Source of the DNA: Xanthomonas cissicola
GTDB taxonomy: Bacteria > Pseudomonadota > Gammaproteobacteria > Xanthomonadales > Xanthomonadaceae
DNA length: 43,614 bases
Assembly (NCBI RefSeq): GCF_008801575.1
Contig: NZ_VZPL01000038.1
Location: 1-43,614, forward strand
Reading direction: 5' to 3'
The translations under genes were made by a program, and so were the position numbers. Shown here one piece after another: positions 26,510 to 34,689 of this stretch (its first letter is position 1; every line of letters starts with the position of its first letter). Under the pieces are notes generated by a model. The model made no database searches and was not told the origin of the DNA. It saw nothing but the letters and a program-made list of their open reading frames with translations.

Positions 26510-28855
26510 ATGAGCAAGGCGAACGAGCGCAGGCAGGGGATGTCCAGCGTGCGTACGAGTGGTCCGGTGTTGGGGGGCATATTGCTGTTGCTGGCCGTCT
26601 GGTTCGGCTGGAACAGTTATGCGCAATGGCGCCAGGGCGCGGTGGCGCAAGGGCTGGAGCAGGCACGCGACCGCGCGGTGCAGGACGTCGGCCAGGCCAT
26701 GGCCACGCAGGCCAGCCAGCTCGACGCGGTGCTCAAGCAGCCGCCGGTCATCGCTGCGTTGGCCGGTGGCGACGCGCTAGCGGCCGCATCGGCCATCCGC
26801 GAGCGTTTCAAAGGTGCCGAGGATGTCCAGGTGCTGCCTGGCGACCTTGCTGCGGCCTATGCCAACCCCAAGGATTTCGGGTACGCGCGTCTGAGCCTGC
26901 TCGAATCGGCGCAGGTGGCCGACCGTGCGCAGGTCCGGGTCGTGCGCGACGCCAAACAAGTCCGCCTGGGCGTGGCTGCCGCGGTGCGCCTTGGCGGGCA
27001 GCCGGCGGTGGCGTATGCGCGGTTGCCGTTACTGCGCCTGACCGGCCCGCTGGATGCGATTGCGGCGCCGGACAGTGCCTACCTGGCCGTGCGCCAGGGC
27101 AGCTACAACGTGGCCCAGCAGGGCGATATGGCACTGGCCGATGCAGCCGAAACGCTGGCCAGGCCGCTTGGGAACAGCGGCTTGCGCGTGGCTGCGGCAG
27201 TGCCGCAAGGCGATAGTGGCCCACTGGGTCTGGGCACCGTCGGTTGCGCCATCGTGGCGGCACTGCTGCTGATCATTGCGGTGCTGCTGGTGCTGGCCAG
27301 CCGGGGGCAGGTGGCCTTGCCACGGCGCCGGGCGGCTGACCAATCCAGCGCCGATGAACCCACCTTCAGTCAGAGCCTGCAGCACGACGCCAGCGTTGCC
27401 AGCGAAGCACGCGCGCTGGACGCCGAGGCGTCGCCCGCACCGCCAGCGCTGGTGCCGGCGGTGCAGGTCGCCGCCGGGATGTTTCGTGCCTACGACATCC
27501 GCGGCGTGGTCGGCAAAGACCTCAACCCCGGCGTTGCCGCCTTGATCGGCCAGGCCATCGGCAGCGTGATGCAGGCGCAGGGACTGCGCGATGTGGTGGT
27601 CGGTCGCGACGGCCGGCTGTCCGGGCCGGAGCTGAGCAACGGCCTGATCGAAGGCCTGCGCCGTGCCGGCTGCAACGTCACCGACATCGGTCTGGCACCG
27701 ACGCCGGTGGTGTACTTCGGCGCGTACGAGCTGCGTGCCGGCAGCTGCGTGGCGGTGACCGGCAGCCACAATCCACCGGACTACAATGGCTTCAAGATAG
27801 TGGTCGGCGGCGAGACCTTGTCCGGCGCCGCCATCGCCGAACTGCACCAGCGCATCAACGAAGGCCGCCTGCATACCGCCGCCACGCCTGGCGAACTGGA
27901 ACAGCGCGACATCAGTGATGCCTACATCCAACGCATCGCCGACGACGTCCAGCTCGATCGCCCGATCAAGGTGGTGGTGGACGCCGGCAATGGCGTGGCC
28001 GGTGAGATCGCACCGCGCCTGCTGGAAGCGATCGGCGCCGACGTGGTGCCGTTGTACTGCGATATCGATGGCACCTTCCCAAACCATCACCCTGATCCGA
28101 GCGAGCCGCACAACCTCAACGATCTGGTGAAGATGGTGCAGCGTTTCGATGCCGATATCGGCGTGGCGTTCGATGGCGATGCCGATCGCCTGGGCGTGGT
28201 GACCAAGGAAGGCGCGATGGTGTTCCCCGACCGCCTGCTGATGCTGTTCGCCGCCGATGTACTGCAGCGCAACCCTGGCGCACTGGTCATCTACGACGTG
28301 AAGTGCACCGGCAAGCTGTCCGACTACGTATTGCGCAACGGCGGCAGTCCGCTGATGTGGAAGACCGGGCATTCGCTGATCAAGTCCAAGATGCGCGAGA
28401 CCGACGCCGAACTGGCTGGCGAGATGAGCGGCCACTTCTTCTTCAAGGAGCGCTGGTACGGCTTTGACGACGGCATCTACGCCGCCGCACGCTTGTTGGA
28501 AATTCTGGCCCAGCGCGAGCAGACGCCGTCCGAGGTGCTGGACGCCTTGCCTGAAAGCGTCTCCACGCCGGAGATCAAGGTGCCGGTGGAAGGCGATGCG
28601 CATGCGCTGGTCGCGCAATTTGTCGCGCGTGCGCAGACCGGCGAAGAATCACCGTTCGAATCGGCGCGGCTGTCGACCATCGATGGACTACGTGCGGACT
28701 TCATCGACGGCTGGGGGCTGGTGCGCGCCTCCAACACCACCCCGATCCTGGTGCTGCGGTTCGAAGCCGACAGCGAAGCCGCATTGCAGCGGATTCGCAC
28801 GCTGTTCCGCAACGAACTGCAGGCGTTGTTGCCGGAGCATTCCGTGGCGTTCTGA
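26510..28855 (+). CDS. algC: Membrane-anchored phosphomannomutase/phosphoglucomutase (AlgC-type with N-terminal sensor-like region)
   Basis: A 781-residue protein, about 320 residues longer than a catalytic AlgC/XanA core. The core occupies about 325-781: FRAYDIRGVVG, phospho-serine Ser419 in VTGSHNPPDYNG, metal loop DGDADR at 555-560, and sugar-specificity GEMSGHFFF. The N-terminal part has two membrane spans, about 17-35 (VLGGILLLLAVWFGW) and about 240-266 (VGCAIVAALLLIIAVLLVL), enclosing a roughly 200-residue region predicted periplasmic, then a polar linker. It interconverts Man-6-P/Man-1-P and Glc-6-P/Glc-1-P for xanthan, LPS and other glycans. Xanthomonas also has a soluble XanA elsewhere. 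AGGGGA precedes the chosen ATG. Dut-algC order is as in Pseudomonas. Confidence 0.9.
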   Translation: MSKANERRQGMSSVRTSGPVLGGILLLLAVWFGWNSYAQWRQGAVAQGLEQARDRAVQDVGQAMATQASQLDAVLKQPPVIAALAGGDALAAASAIRERFKGAEDVQVLPGDLAAAYANPKDFGYARLSLLESAQVADRAQVRVVRDAKQVRLGVAAAVRLGGQPAVAYARLPLLRLTGPLDAIAAPDSAYLAVRQGSYNVAQQGDMALADAAETLARPLGNSGLRVAAAVPQGDSGPLGLGTVGCAIVAALLLIIAVLLVLASRGQVALPRRRAADQSSADEPTFSQSLQHDASVASEARALDAEASPAPPALVPAVQVAAGMFRAYDIRGVVGKDLNPGVAALIGQAIGSVMQAQGLRDVVVGRDGRLSGPELSNGLIEGLRRAGCNVTDIGLAPTPVVYFGAYELRAGSCVAVTGSHNPPDYNGFKIVVGGETLSGAAIAELHQRINEGRLHTAATPGELEQRDISDAYIQRIADDVQLDRPIKVVVDAGNGVAGEIAPRLLEAIGADVVPLYCDIDGTFPNHHPDPSEPHNLNDLVKMVQRFDADIGVAFDGDADRLGVVTKEGAMVFPDRLLMLFAADVLQRNPGALVIYDVKCTGKLSDYVLRNGGSPLMWKTGHSLIKSKMRETDAELAGEMSGHFFFKERWYGFDDGIYAAARLLEILAQREQTPSEVLDALPESVSTPEIKVPVEGDAHALVAQFVARAQTGEESPFESARLSTIDGLRADFIDGWGLVRASNTTPILVLRFEADSEAALQRIRTLFRNELQALLPEHSVAF

Positions 28856-28877
28856 TTGCCGGATGCGGAGGCCGTCC

Positions 28878-28907
28878 GCTGCGTTGCCTGTGGAGCGGCA
28901 GCGCAGC
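28878..28907 (+). terminator. Hairpin after the algC-type gene
   Basis: GCTGCGTTGCC (28878-28888) pairs with GGCAGCGCAGC (28897-28907) over eleven positions with one G-T wobble and an eight-base loop, starting 22 bases after the stop codon. There is no T run, so it may act as a 3' stabiliser or a weak terminator. It also lies beyond the end of the convergent RAYT-like gene. Confidence 0.45.
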
Positions 28908-28934
28908 TGGGCCGGTGCGCGACGCGGCGGTCCG

Positions 28935-29498
28935 TCATCCGGTATCGCGTCGGTGTACGCGGTCACCCGTGTGTTCCACCTGTTCCAGTCGCTCAGCATG
29001 ACCGCGTGGCGTGGTGATCGATGCAGCGTCATGACCGTCCGGCAATAGCCAGACTGCGTCCCAGTACGGATACCCGCCCACCTGCTCGGCTAGCCCTGCC
29101 CGCAGGGGCAATGCGACCAGCGTGCGGGCGAACTGTCGATGATCGCTTAGCAGCGGGAGCGCCGACACCTGCATCTGCGGCTGCCACACCGTTCCACCAC
29201 GCCCGCGTGCGCGATTGACCGCATCGGCAGTCATCAGTCGCGCCGTCGCGGCCAATTGCAGCAATGCCGACTTGCTCGGTGCCTGCAGCAACCCGCACCA
29301 CGTGTCAGGCAACAGCACCCAGCACAGCAACTGCGCACCTTGCCAATGGCGGGGCAGTGCCAGGCTGGCCGCCGCAGCGCGAGCGCAGCGCCAGTCCGCG
29401 AACAGCGGCACGTGCTGATGCGTGTGCAGCCGCAGATGCCAATACGCTGCTTCAAGCGTCGGCGTGGGCAGGGGGCGATGACGGAGCGCACTGGGCAT
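28935..29498 (-). CDS. RAYT-like (REP-associated tyrosine transposase) protein lacking catalytic residues
   Basis: A 187-residue protein whose frame parallels RAYT/Y1-transposases: HLRLHTHQHVPLFADW, then CWVLLPDTWCGLLQ, then LVALPLRAGLAEQVGGYP followed by YWDAVW. In active members the second block contains an HUH motif (as in PDHWHGLV); here both histidines are replaced (Thr66, Cys68). The later segment that should carry the nucleophilic Tyr reads WQPQMQVSAL (105-114), with no Tyr or His. The frame is nonetheless open from end to end, with no stop or frameshift. It could be a domesticated DNA-binding protein or a decaying gene not yet broken. Start 29498 is chosen; 29552 would add 18 residues. 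Convergent with the algC-type gene. Confidence 0.7.
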   Translation of the reverse strand: MPSALRHRPLPTPTLEAAYWHLRLHTHQHVPLFADWRCARAAAASLALPRHWQGAQLLCWVLLPDTWCGLLQAPSKSALLQLAATARLMTADAVNRARGRGGTVWQPQMQVSALPLLSDHRQFARTLVALPLRAGLAEQVGGYPYWDAVWLLPDGHDAASITTPRGHAERLEQVEHTGDRVHRRDTG

Positions 29499-29913
29499 GG
29501 TCGCAGGTTGCCAGCGACACAGGAGCGGCAATATCGGCGGGCACCCCATCATCGCGTCGGCCGCGCGCGCAGCGGCGTGTCCGAAAAGCAGGCATCAGCG
29601 GTCAGCGCTATCGCCACGCCTCCGGCAATCTGCGCTGCATCGGCTGGATGCCCCGGATCACGTCAATGCGCGCAAGCGCTCGTCAATCACGCTGCATCGC
29701 AGCCCAAAACCTGGTCAGTGAGATGCAGTGCATCCGTATCGCTTGCGTACGCTGAGGCATCGCCAACCACGATGGATCGCCGAAAATCAGATGCAGCAAC
29801 GCGCTTTGCCGCGCATCGGGATCATCTCCACCCGCCACGGCTCACCAACAGCGTTCGATCACCAGCAACCATCCGGACCAGGCGATTCGAATCCCGAATC
29901 CCGAATCCCCGCC
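29499..29913. other. Intergenic region between RAYT-like gene and LAB_N gene
   Basis: About 415 bases without a recognisable gene. The only structured part is the GAATCCC triple repeat near its right end (29889-29909). Short open frames in several phases show no family motifs. Confidence 0.5.
29889..29909. repeat. GAATCCC x3 short tandem repeat
   Basis: Three consecutive GAATCCC heptamers lie immediately beyond the stop codon of the LAB_N gene (29914-29916). They resemble the GGGAAT/ATTCCC units found between pyrE and xth at 36061-36164, and belong to the GGGATTCGGG-type short intergenic repeats often seen at gene ends in Xanthomonas. Confidence 0.8.
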
Positions 29914-30255
29914 TCAATGACCGGCCCTATCCCGCTTCCACCCACGATGCTTCACATCCAGATACAGGCTGTAAAACGCCGTAAACGCCGGGAACAGGTT
30001 CTGCAGCACACCGACCGAATCCTGCTTGGCCGAAAACACGAAATAGCTCAGCGTCATCAAGCTGCCGACCACGCTCATGTACCAGAACAGGCGCGGAATC
30101 ACCGGCTTGCCGGCGCGTTTGGAGGCGACGAACTGCACCAGCCAGCGGCCGCCGAACATCAGCGCGCCGACATAGCCGATCAGCTTCCACCCGGTCACAT
30201 GGATGCCGGTCCAGTACAGCCAGGTCAGTTGCTGGTCGAGAAAGGACGGGTCCAT
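29914..30255 (-). CDS. LAB_N-type small membrane protein (lipid-A-disaccharide synthase N-terminal-like)
   Basis: A 113-residue protein with three hydrophobic stretches (about 15-36, 50-68, 80-100). It has the motif GWKLIGYVGALMFGGRWLVQF followed by ASKRAGKPVIPRLFWYMSVVGS, characteristic of the LAB_N family. It is not a lipid A synthase. Such small proteins accompany GT2 enzymes that load sugars onto polyprenyl phosphate; RgtF beside RgtE in Rhizobium is the example I know. Its ATG overlaps the stop codon of the upstream GT2 gene by one base, so the two are translationally coupled and probably form a complex at the inner membrane. Confidence 0.88.
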   Translation of the reverse strand: MDPSFLDQQLTWLYWTGIHVTGWKLIGYVGALMFGGRWLVQFVASKRAGKPVIPRLFWYMSVVGSLMTLSYFVFSAKQDSVGVLQNLFPAFTAFYSLYLDVKHRGWKRDRAGH

Positions 30256-30977
30256 CAGCGTTCCTGCACCACGGTGGGCTTGCTGCGGGTGATCAGCCAG
30301 GCCACACCGCGCAGGTCGCGGATGCCGACCAGGGCGCGATTGAGATTGTTGTACTTGGACACGCCGGCGGTGCGGTGGCGATGGTTGACCGGCACGCTCA
30401 CCGTGCGCCAGCCGGCGCGCTGCATCAACGCCGGCAAATAGCGGTGCATGTGGTCGAAGTAGGGCAGGTCCAGAAATGCCTCGCGCTCGAACAGCTTGAT
30501 GCCGCAGCCGGTGTCGGGCGTATTGTCGCGCAGCATGCGCGAGCGGATCGCATTGGCCCATTTGCTGGCCCAGCGCTTGGAGCCAGAATCCTGGCGATTG
30601 ACCCGCCAGCCGGCGAACAGCTTCACCTGCGCCTGCGCCTGGCTGCGCGCGATCAGCAGCTTGGGGATGTCGGCCGGGTCGTTCTGGCCGTCGCCATCGA
30701 GCGTGGCGATCCAGCTGGCGCGTGCGGCCTTCACCCCGCTGCGCACCGCCGTGCTCTGGCCGCTCTGGGTCACATGATGCAGCACGCGTAGTTCCGGTGT
30801 GGTGCTCTTCAGGCCTTGCAGCACTGCGAGCGTGTCGTCGCGCGAATGGTCGTCGACATACACGATTTCGAAGGCCACCACGCCGCGCAGGGCGCTGACG
30901 ATTTCGCCCACCAGCGTGGCGACGTTATCGCGCTCGTTGAATACCGGGACGACGACGGACAGCTGAGGTTGGCTCAT
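30255..30977 (-). CDS. GT2-family polyprenyl-phosphate glycosyltransferase
   Basis: A 240-residue GT-A enzyme of the dolichol-phosphate-mannose synthase/ArnC/RgtE group. It has SVVVPVFNERDNVATLV at the N-terminus, VYVDDHSRDDT, the metal-binding ATLDGDGQNDP, GCGIKLFERE, and the C-terminal HRHRTAGVSKYNNLNRALVG. No C-terminal membrane spans are present, unlike ArnC; the adjacent LAB_N protein may supply the membrane part. It should move a sugar from a nucleotide donor onto an undecaprenyl-type phosphate on the cytoplasmic face. A UDP-glucuronate 4-epimerase gene lies upstream on the same strand, which points to galacturonate as the sugar. Confidence 0.88.
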   Translation of the reverse strand: MSQPQLSVVVPVFNERDNVATLVGEIVSALRGVVAFEIVYVDDHSRDDTLAVLQGLKSTTPELRVLHHVTQSGQSTAVRSGVKAARASWIATLDGDGQNDPADIPKLLIARSQAQAQVKLFAGWRVNRQDSGSKRWASKWANAIRSRMLRDNTPDTGCGIKLFEREAFLDLPYFDHMHRYLPALMQRAGWRTVSVPVNHRHRTAGVSKYNNLNRALVGIRDLRGVAWLITRSKPTVVQER

Positions 30978-31336
30978 GGTTGCAGGGTGGCCGGATGAAG
31001 GCTGAGCGAAAAGGATCGGGCATTGTGCCCTGACTCTCTGAGTCAGGCATGAAGCTTGCACGCGTTATGCGCATTGGACCGGTTGGAAGCAGCCTGTAGC
31101 GAATGATGGGGACGTGGCAAGGCTGCGAAGGTGTTGGGCTAGCGGGCCGATCACGCGTCGTCTTCCGGCGCAGCGCAGCTGGCACGCATCGCCATGGGCA
31201 TTGCCTATCTGCCATGCGGTCGTACCCCAGGACGGCTGGACAGTAGTACGCCCTGCATCTGGCCCGCATGGCAGTCCCGGCGCTACGCGCGCCCATCGAC
31301 GCCCACGTGCAACTCCGCAGCAACCCCCGCCAAGCG
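30978..31336. other. Gap between GT2 gene and UDP-glucuronate epimerase gene
   Basis: 359 bases with no gene I can support and no repeat or clear hairpin. Its length makes a separate promoter for the GT2-LAB_N pair likely, rather than simple read-through from the epimerase gene. Confidence 0.5.
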
Positions 31337-32302
31337 CTAGGCGCGCTCGCCGAAATACTGCCGGCACCACTCCACGACCTGCGGCAAGCCCCGCTCGACC
31401 GGGGTCGCCGGATCGAACCCGAAGGCGGCCTGCGCACGCTGCGTATCGGCCATGGTGCGGATCATGTCGCCCGGCTGCATCGGCCGGTAGACCTTCTCGG
31501 CCGGGCGGCCGGCGGCCTGCGCGATCACGTCGATGAAGTACTCCAGCTCCACCGGCGTGTGGTTGCCCAGGTTGAACACCCGGTGCGGCACCGGCGCGTC
31601 GCTGGGCGTGTCCAGCGCGCCCAGTACACCGGCCACGATATCGTCGACGAAAGTGAAATCGCGCTGCATCTTGCCGTGGTTGAACACCTCGATCGGCCGC
31701 CCCGCCAGCACCGCACGGCTGAAGATCAGCGGTGCCATGTCCGGCCGGCCCCACGGCCCGTACACCGTGAAAAAGCGCAGACCGGTCGCGCGCAGGCCAT
31801 ACAGCTGCGCATAGGTGTGGCCCATCAATTCGTTGGCGGCCTTGGTTGCCGCATACAACGAACGCGGTTGGTCCACGCGCTGGTCTTCGGAAAACGGCGG
31901 GGTGGCCGAATCGCCGTAGACCGAACTGCTCGAGGCATACACCAGGTGCTGCACGCCGCGGTGCCGGCACAGCTCGAGCATGTTGACGAAGCCAACCAGG
32001 TTGCTGTCGACGTAGGCGTGGGGGTTTTCCAGCGAATACCGCACGCCCGCCTGCGCAGCCAGATGCACGACGCGGGTCGGCTGGATCTCATCGAACAATG
32101 CAGCCAGGCCCTCGCGATCGGTCAGGTCCAGCGTGCGGATATCCAGGCCTGGGCACAGCGTCGCCACTCGGTCGTGCTTGAGCTGCGGGTCGTAGTAGTT
32201 GTTGTAGTTGTCCAGCCCCACCACCGCCTCGCCGCGTGCCGCCAGCGCGCGGCAGGTGTAGGCACCGATGAAACCGGCAGCGCCGGTGACGAGAATGGTC
32301 AT
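31337..32302 (-). CDS. NAD-dependent epimerase, probable UDP-glucuronate 4-epimerase
   Basis: A 321-residue extended SDR. It has the NAD loop TGAAGFIGAYTCRALAARG (GxxGxxG at 7-13), the GLDNYNNYYDPQLKHDR segment that marks the CapI/LpsL UDP-glucuronate epimerases, HLAAQAGVRYSLENPHAYV, the catalytic Ser in SSSSVYG and YAATK with Tyr/Lys, then FFTVYGPWGRPDMA. It interconverts UDP-glucuronate and UDP-galacturonate for envelope glycans. Length agrees with the family. The GT2 and LAB_N genes lie downstream on the same strand after a 359-base gap. Confidence 0.92.
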   Translation of the reverse strand: MTILVTGAAGFIGAYTCRALAARGEAVVGLDNYNNYYDPQLKHDRVATLCPGLDIRTLDLTDREGLAALFDEIQPTRVVHLAAQAGVRYSLENPHAYVDSNLVGFVNMLELCRHRGVQHLVYASSSSVYGDSATPPFSEDQRVDQPRSLYAATKAANELMGHTYAQLYGLRATGLRFFTVYGPWGRPDMAPLIFSRAVLAGRPIEVFNHGKMQRDFTFVDDIVAGVLGALDTPSDAPVPHRVFNLGNHTPVELEYFIDVIAQAAGRPAEKVYRPMQPGDMIRTMADTQRAQAAFGFDPATPVERGLPQVVEWCRQYFGERA

Positions 32303-32506
32303 GGCTGTGATCCTGGGAAATGCGGGAACAAAAGGCTGGCGCTCCGGATGCGCACGCGCGGCGCATTGCGGACACCGCCGCGAGCGGGTCCGGCATCCCG
32401 ATGCTGCCAACGCGCCTGCGGTGCGCCGTGCGCCATGCGCGATTCATGGTGCTCGCAGCTCACACCAAGCTCAAAATAAAGGCTGCAGCGCGCCATGCGT
32501 TTTCGC

Positions 32507-32815
32507 TCACCGCAGGGCGAGCGGTGCTTCGCTGGCAAGCTTGGCCTTGCGCTCGGCGCTGAACTTCCACCACGGCTGCGCCGCCTCGCCTTCCATAAAG
32601 CGCACGATCGACAGGAACACATCGATCACGCAGGGGTCGTGCAGCACGCCGGTGCGCAGGCACAGCTGTGCGTGCATGTCGTAGGCATCGCGACCGCGCA
32701 GCTGCGCAGGCACGCGGATGCCGATCAGGCGCAGGTCCTTTTCGCAGGCCGGCCCGACGTTGGGCAAATCGGTCAGCTGCAGCAGATGCTGGCGGTCCAC
32801 CTTGGCGGGATTCAT
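32507..32815 (-). CDS. Helix-hairpin-helix 'pathogenicity locus' (Cdd1-type) protein
   Basis: A 102-residue protein. Its first half has a helix-hairpin-helix-like segment (LLQLTDLPNVGPACEKDLRLIGI), followed by LRGRDAYDMHAQLCLRTGVLHDPCVIDVFLSIVRFMEG, which defines the Cdd1/'pathogenicity locus' family. It ends in a tryptophan-containing basic tail (PWWKFSAERKAK). The family's molecular function is unknown; DNA binding is suggested only by the fold. It lies 33 bases downstream of parB on the same strand, so it may be carried on the parAB transcript. Confidence 0.82.
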   Translation of the reverse strand: MNPAKVDRQHLLQLTDLPNVGPACEKDLRLIGIRVPAQLRGRDAYDMHAQLCLRTGVLHDPCVIDVFLSIVRFMEGEAAQPWWKFSAERKAKLASEAPLALR

Positions 32816-32848
32816 GGCCGACGAGGATCCTGTTGGATGTGCAAGCGA

Positions 32849-33778
32849 TTAGCTGCGCTGCATGCGCAGGCGTTCGAGCACGCCGTCCAGCGTGTCCAGA
32901 TCGGTGTAATGGATCACCAGCTTGCCCTTGCCGCCGCGGCCGTGATTGAACACCACCTTGGTGCCCAGCGACTCGGACAGTTCGGTTTCCAGCGAGGCGA
33001 TATCGGCCTGTGGGGCCACCGGCGCCGGCTTGCCCTTGCGCAGCGAGCCGGGCACCTTGCCGGCGGCGAACTGCTGCGCGCGGTGTTCGACTTCGCGCAC
33101 CGACCAGCCCTGGTCGGCCGCTTCATGTGCCAGCTTGCTGGCCAGCTCCGGCGCCAGGGTGAGCAGCGCGCGCGCGTGGCCCATTTCCAGCCGGCGCGTT
33201 TCCAGCAACAGGCGAATGGCCACTGGCAATTCCAGCAACCGCAGCAGATTGGACACCGATGCACGCGAGCGTCCCACCGCGCCGGCGGCCTCGGCATGGG
33301 TCAGCGAAAATTCGTCGATCAGCCGCTGCAGCGCCTGCGCTTCTTCCAGCGGGTTGAGGTCTTCGCGCTGGATGTTTTCGATCAGCGCCATCGCGATGAC
33401 GGTGCGGTCGTCCAGCTCGCGCACCACCACCGGCACCTCGGTCAGCCCAGCCAGCTGCGAAGCGCGCCAGCGGCGTTCGCCGGCCACGATCTCGAACTGC
33501 GCCGGTGCCAGCTCGCGCGCCACGATCGGCTGGATCACGCCCTGGGCCTTGATCGACTCGGCCAGCTCGGCCAGCTTGACCTCGTCCATCTCCCGGCGCG
33601 GCTGGTACTTGCCCGGCTGCAGCTGGGCCGCCGGCAACTGGCGCAAGCTATCGCCAGGCTGCAACGCCTCTTCGCTGGCCGCACCGGGTGCCGCCGCCGC
33701 CGCCGCGCCCTTGGGCCCCAACAGCGCTTCCAGGCCACGGCCCAGGCCACGCTTCTTTGCGGGGATCGGCTTGTTCAT
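32849..33778 (-). CDS. parB: Chromosome-partitioning protein ParB
   Basis: A 309-residue ParB/Spo0J protein. A basic N-terminal ParA-interaction segment (KKRGLGRGLEALLG) is followed by the CTPase core, with KYQPRR, QGVIQPIVAR and the GERRWRASQLAG box, then IALIENIQREDLNPLEEA-type sequence. The helix-turn-helix (VGRSRASVSNLLRLLELP) should contact parS, and a C-terminal dimerisation domain ends the protein. ParB loads on parS as a CTP-dependent clamp and works with ParA to segregate origins. Its start codon overlaps the parA stop by one base. No parS sequence was found in this window. Confidence 0.96.
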   Translation of the reverse strand: MNKPIPAKKRGLGRGLEALLGPKGAAAAAAPGAASEEALQPGDSLRQLPAAQLQPGKYQPRREMDEVKLAELAESIKAQGVIQPIVARELAPAQFEIVAGERRWRASQLAGLTEVPVVVRELDDRTVIAMALIENIQREDLNPLEEAQALQRLIDEFSLTHAEAAGAVGRSRASVSNLLRLLELPVAIRLLLETRRLEMGHARALLTLAPELASKLAHEAADQGWSVREVEHRAQQFAAGKVPGSLRKGKPAPVAPQADIASLETELSESLGTKVVFNHGRGGKGKLVIHYTDLDTLDGVLERLRMQRS

Positions 33779-34575
33779 CAGACGGTCTCCACGGGCCGGA
33801 CGGCCTTGTTGCGGTCGTTCTGGCGGCGCACGATCTCACCGGCCAACCCCAGGTAGGCCACCCCGCCGCGGGAGGTGCGGTCGTAACCGACGATGCTCTG
33901 GCCATGGCTGGGCGCCTCGGCCAGGCGCACGTTGCGCGGCACGATGGTACGAAACACCTTGTCGCCGAAATGCTCGGTCAGCTCGGCCGATACCGCGTTG
34001 GCCAGGTTGTTGCGGATGTCGAACATGGTGCGCAGCACGCCTTCGATTTCCAGCGCCGGGTTGAGGTTGGCGCGCAGCGCTTCGATGGTTTCCAGCAGCG
34101 CGGTCAGCCCTTCCAGCGCGTAGTACTCGCACTGCATCGGCACGATGATGGAATCGGCCGCGGTCAACGCATTGAGCGTGAGCAGCGACAACGCCGGCGG
34201 GCAGTCGATCAGGATGAAATCGTACTCGTCGCGGATCGGCGCCAAGGCGCGCTTGAGCCGCTGCTCGCGTTCGCCCTGGTCCATCAGCTGAATCTCGGCG
34301 GCGGTCAGGTCGATGTTGCCTGGCAGCAGATCGAAGCCTTCCGGCGCGGTCACCCGGATCTGCGCGGCGGTGTTTTCGCCCAGCAGCAGATCGCAGGTGG
34401 AGGCGGCCACATCGCGCTTGTCGATGCCGCTGCCCATGGTGGCGTTGCCCTGCGAGTCCAGATCCACCAGCAATACACGCTTGGGCGCGCGCGCCAGGCC
34501 GGCCGCCAAATTGACGGCGGTCGTGGTCTTGCCGACGCCGCCCTTCTGGTTGGCAATGGCGATGATCCGGGCCAT
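33778..34575 (-). CDS. parA: Chromosome-partitioning ATPase ParA
   Basis: A 265-residue Walker-type ATPase. The deviant Walker A motif NQKGGVGKTTTAVNLAA sits at the N-terminus with the signature lysine. Switch I is DLDSQGNATMGSG and Walker B is FILIDCPPALSLLTLNAL. There is no N-terminal DNA-binding extension, which marks a chromosomal (Soj-like, type Ib) ParA rather than a plasmid P1-type one. It forms nucleoid-bound ATP dimers that pull ParB-parS complexes. It heads the parA-parB-HhH unit. Confidence 0.96.
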   Translation of the reverse strand: MARIIAIANQKGGVGKTTTAVNLAAGLARAPKRVLLVDLDSQGNATMGSGIDKRDVAASTCDLLLGENTAAQIRVTAPEGFDLLPGNIDLTAAEIQLMDQGEREQRLKRALAPIRDEYDFILIDCPPALSLLTLNALTAADSIIVPMQCEYYALEGLTALLETIEALRANLNPALEIEGVLRTMFDIRNNLANAVSAELTEHFGDKVFRTIVPRNVRLAEAPSHGQSIVGYDRTSRGGVAYLGLAGEIVRRQNDRNKAVRPVETV

Positions 34576-34689
34576 GCGGGAGAGCCTCGTGGGCGAAGAG
34601 TAAGACCGGCCATTATGCGGGCAGGGCGCCGGATCGGGAAATGCCGCCCGCGGCGGTGCGCCGCACGGCCGGGATGACGCAAGCGCCGG

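Noticed and set aside
29553..29913. Short overlapping frames beside the RAYT-like gene as a second transposon gene
   Set aside because: They lack any recognisable motif and are in competing phases; only the GAATCCC repeat is clear.
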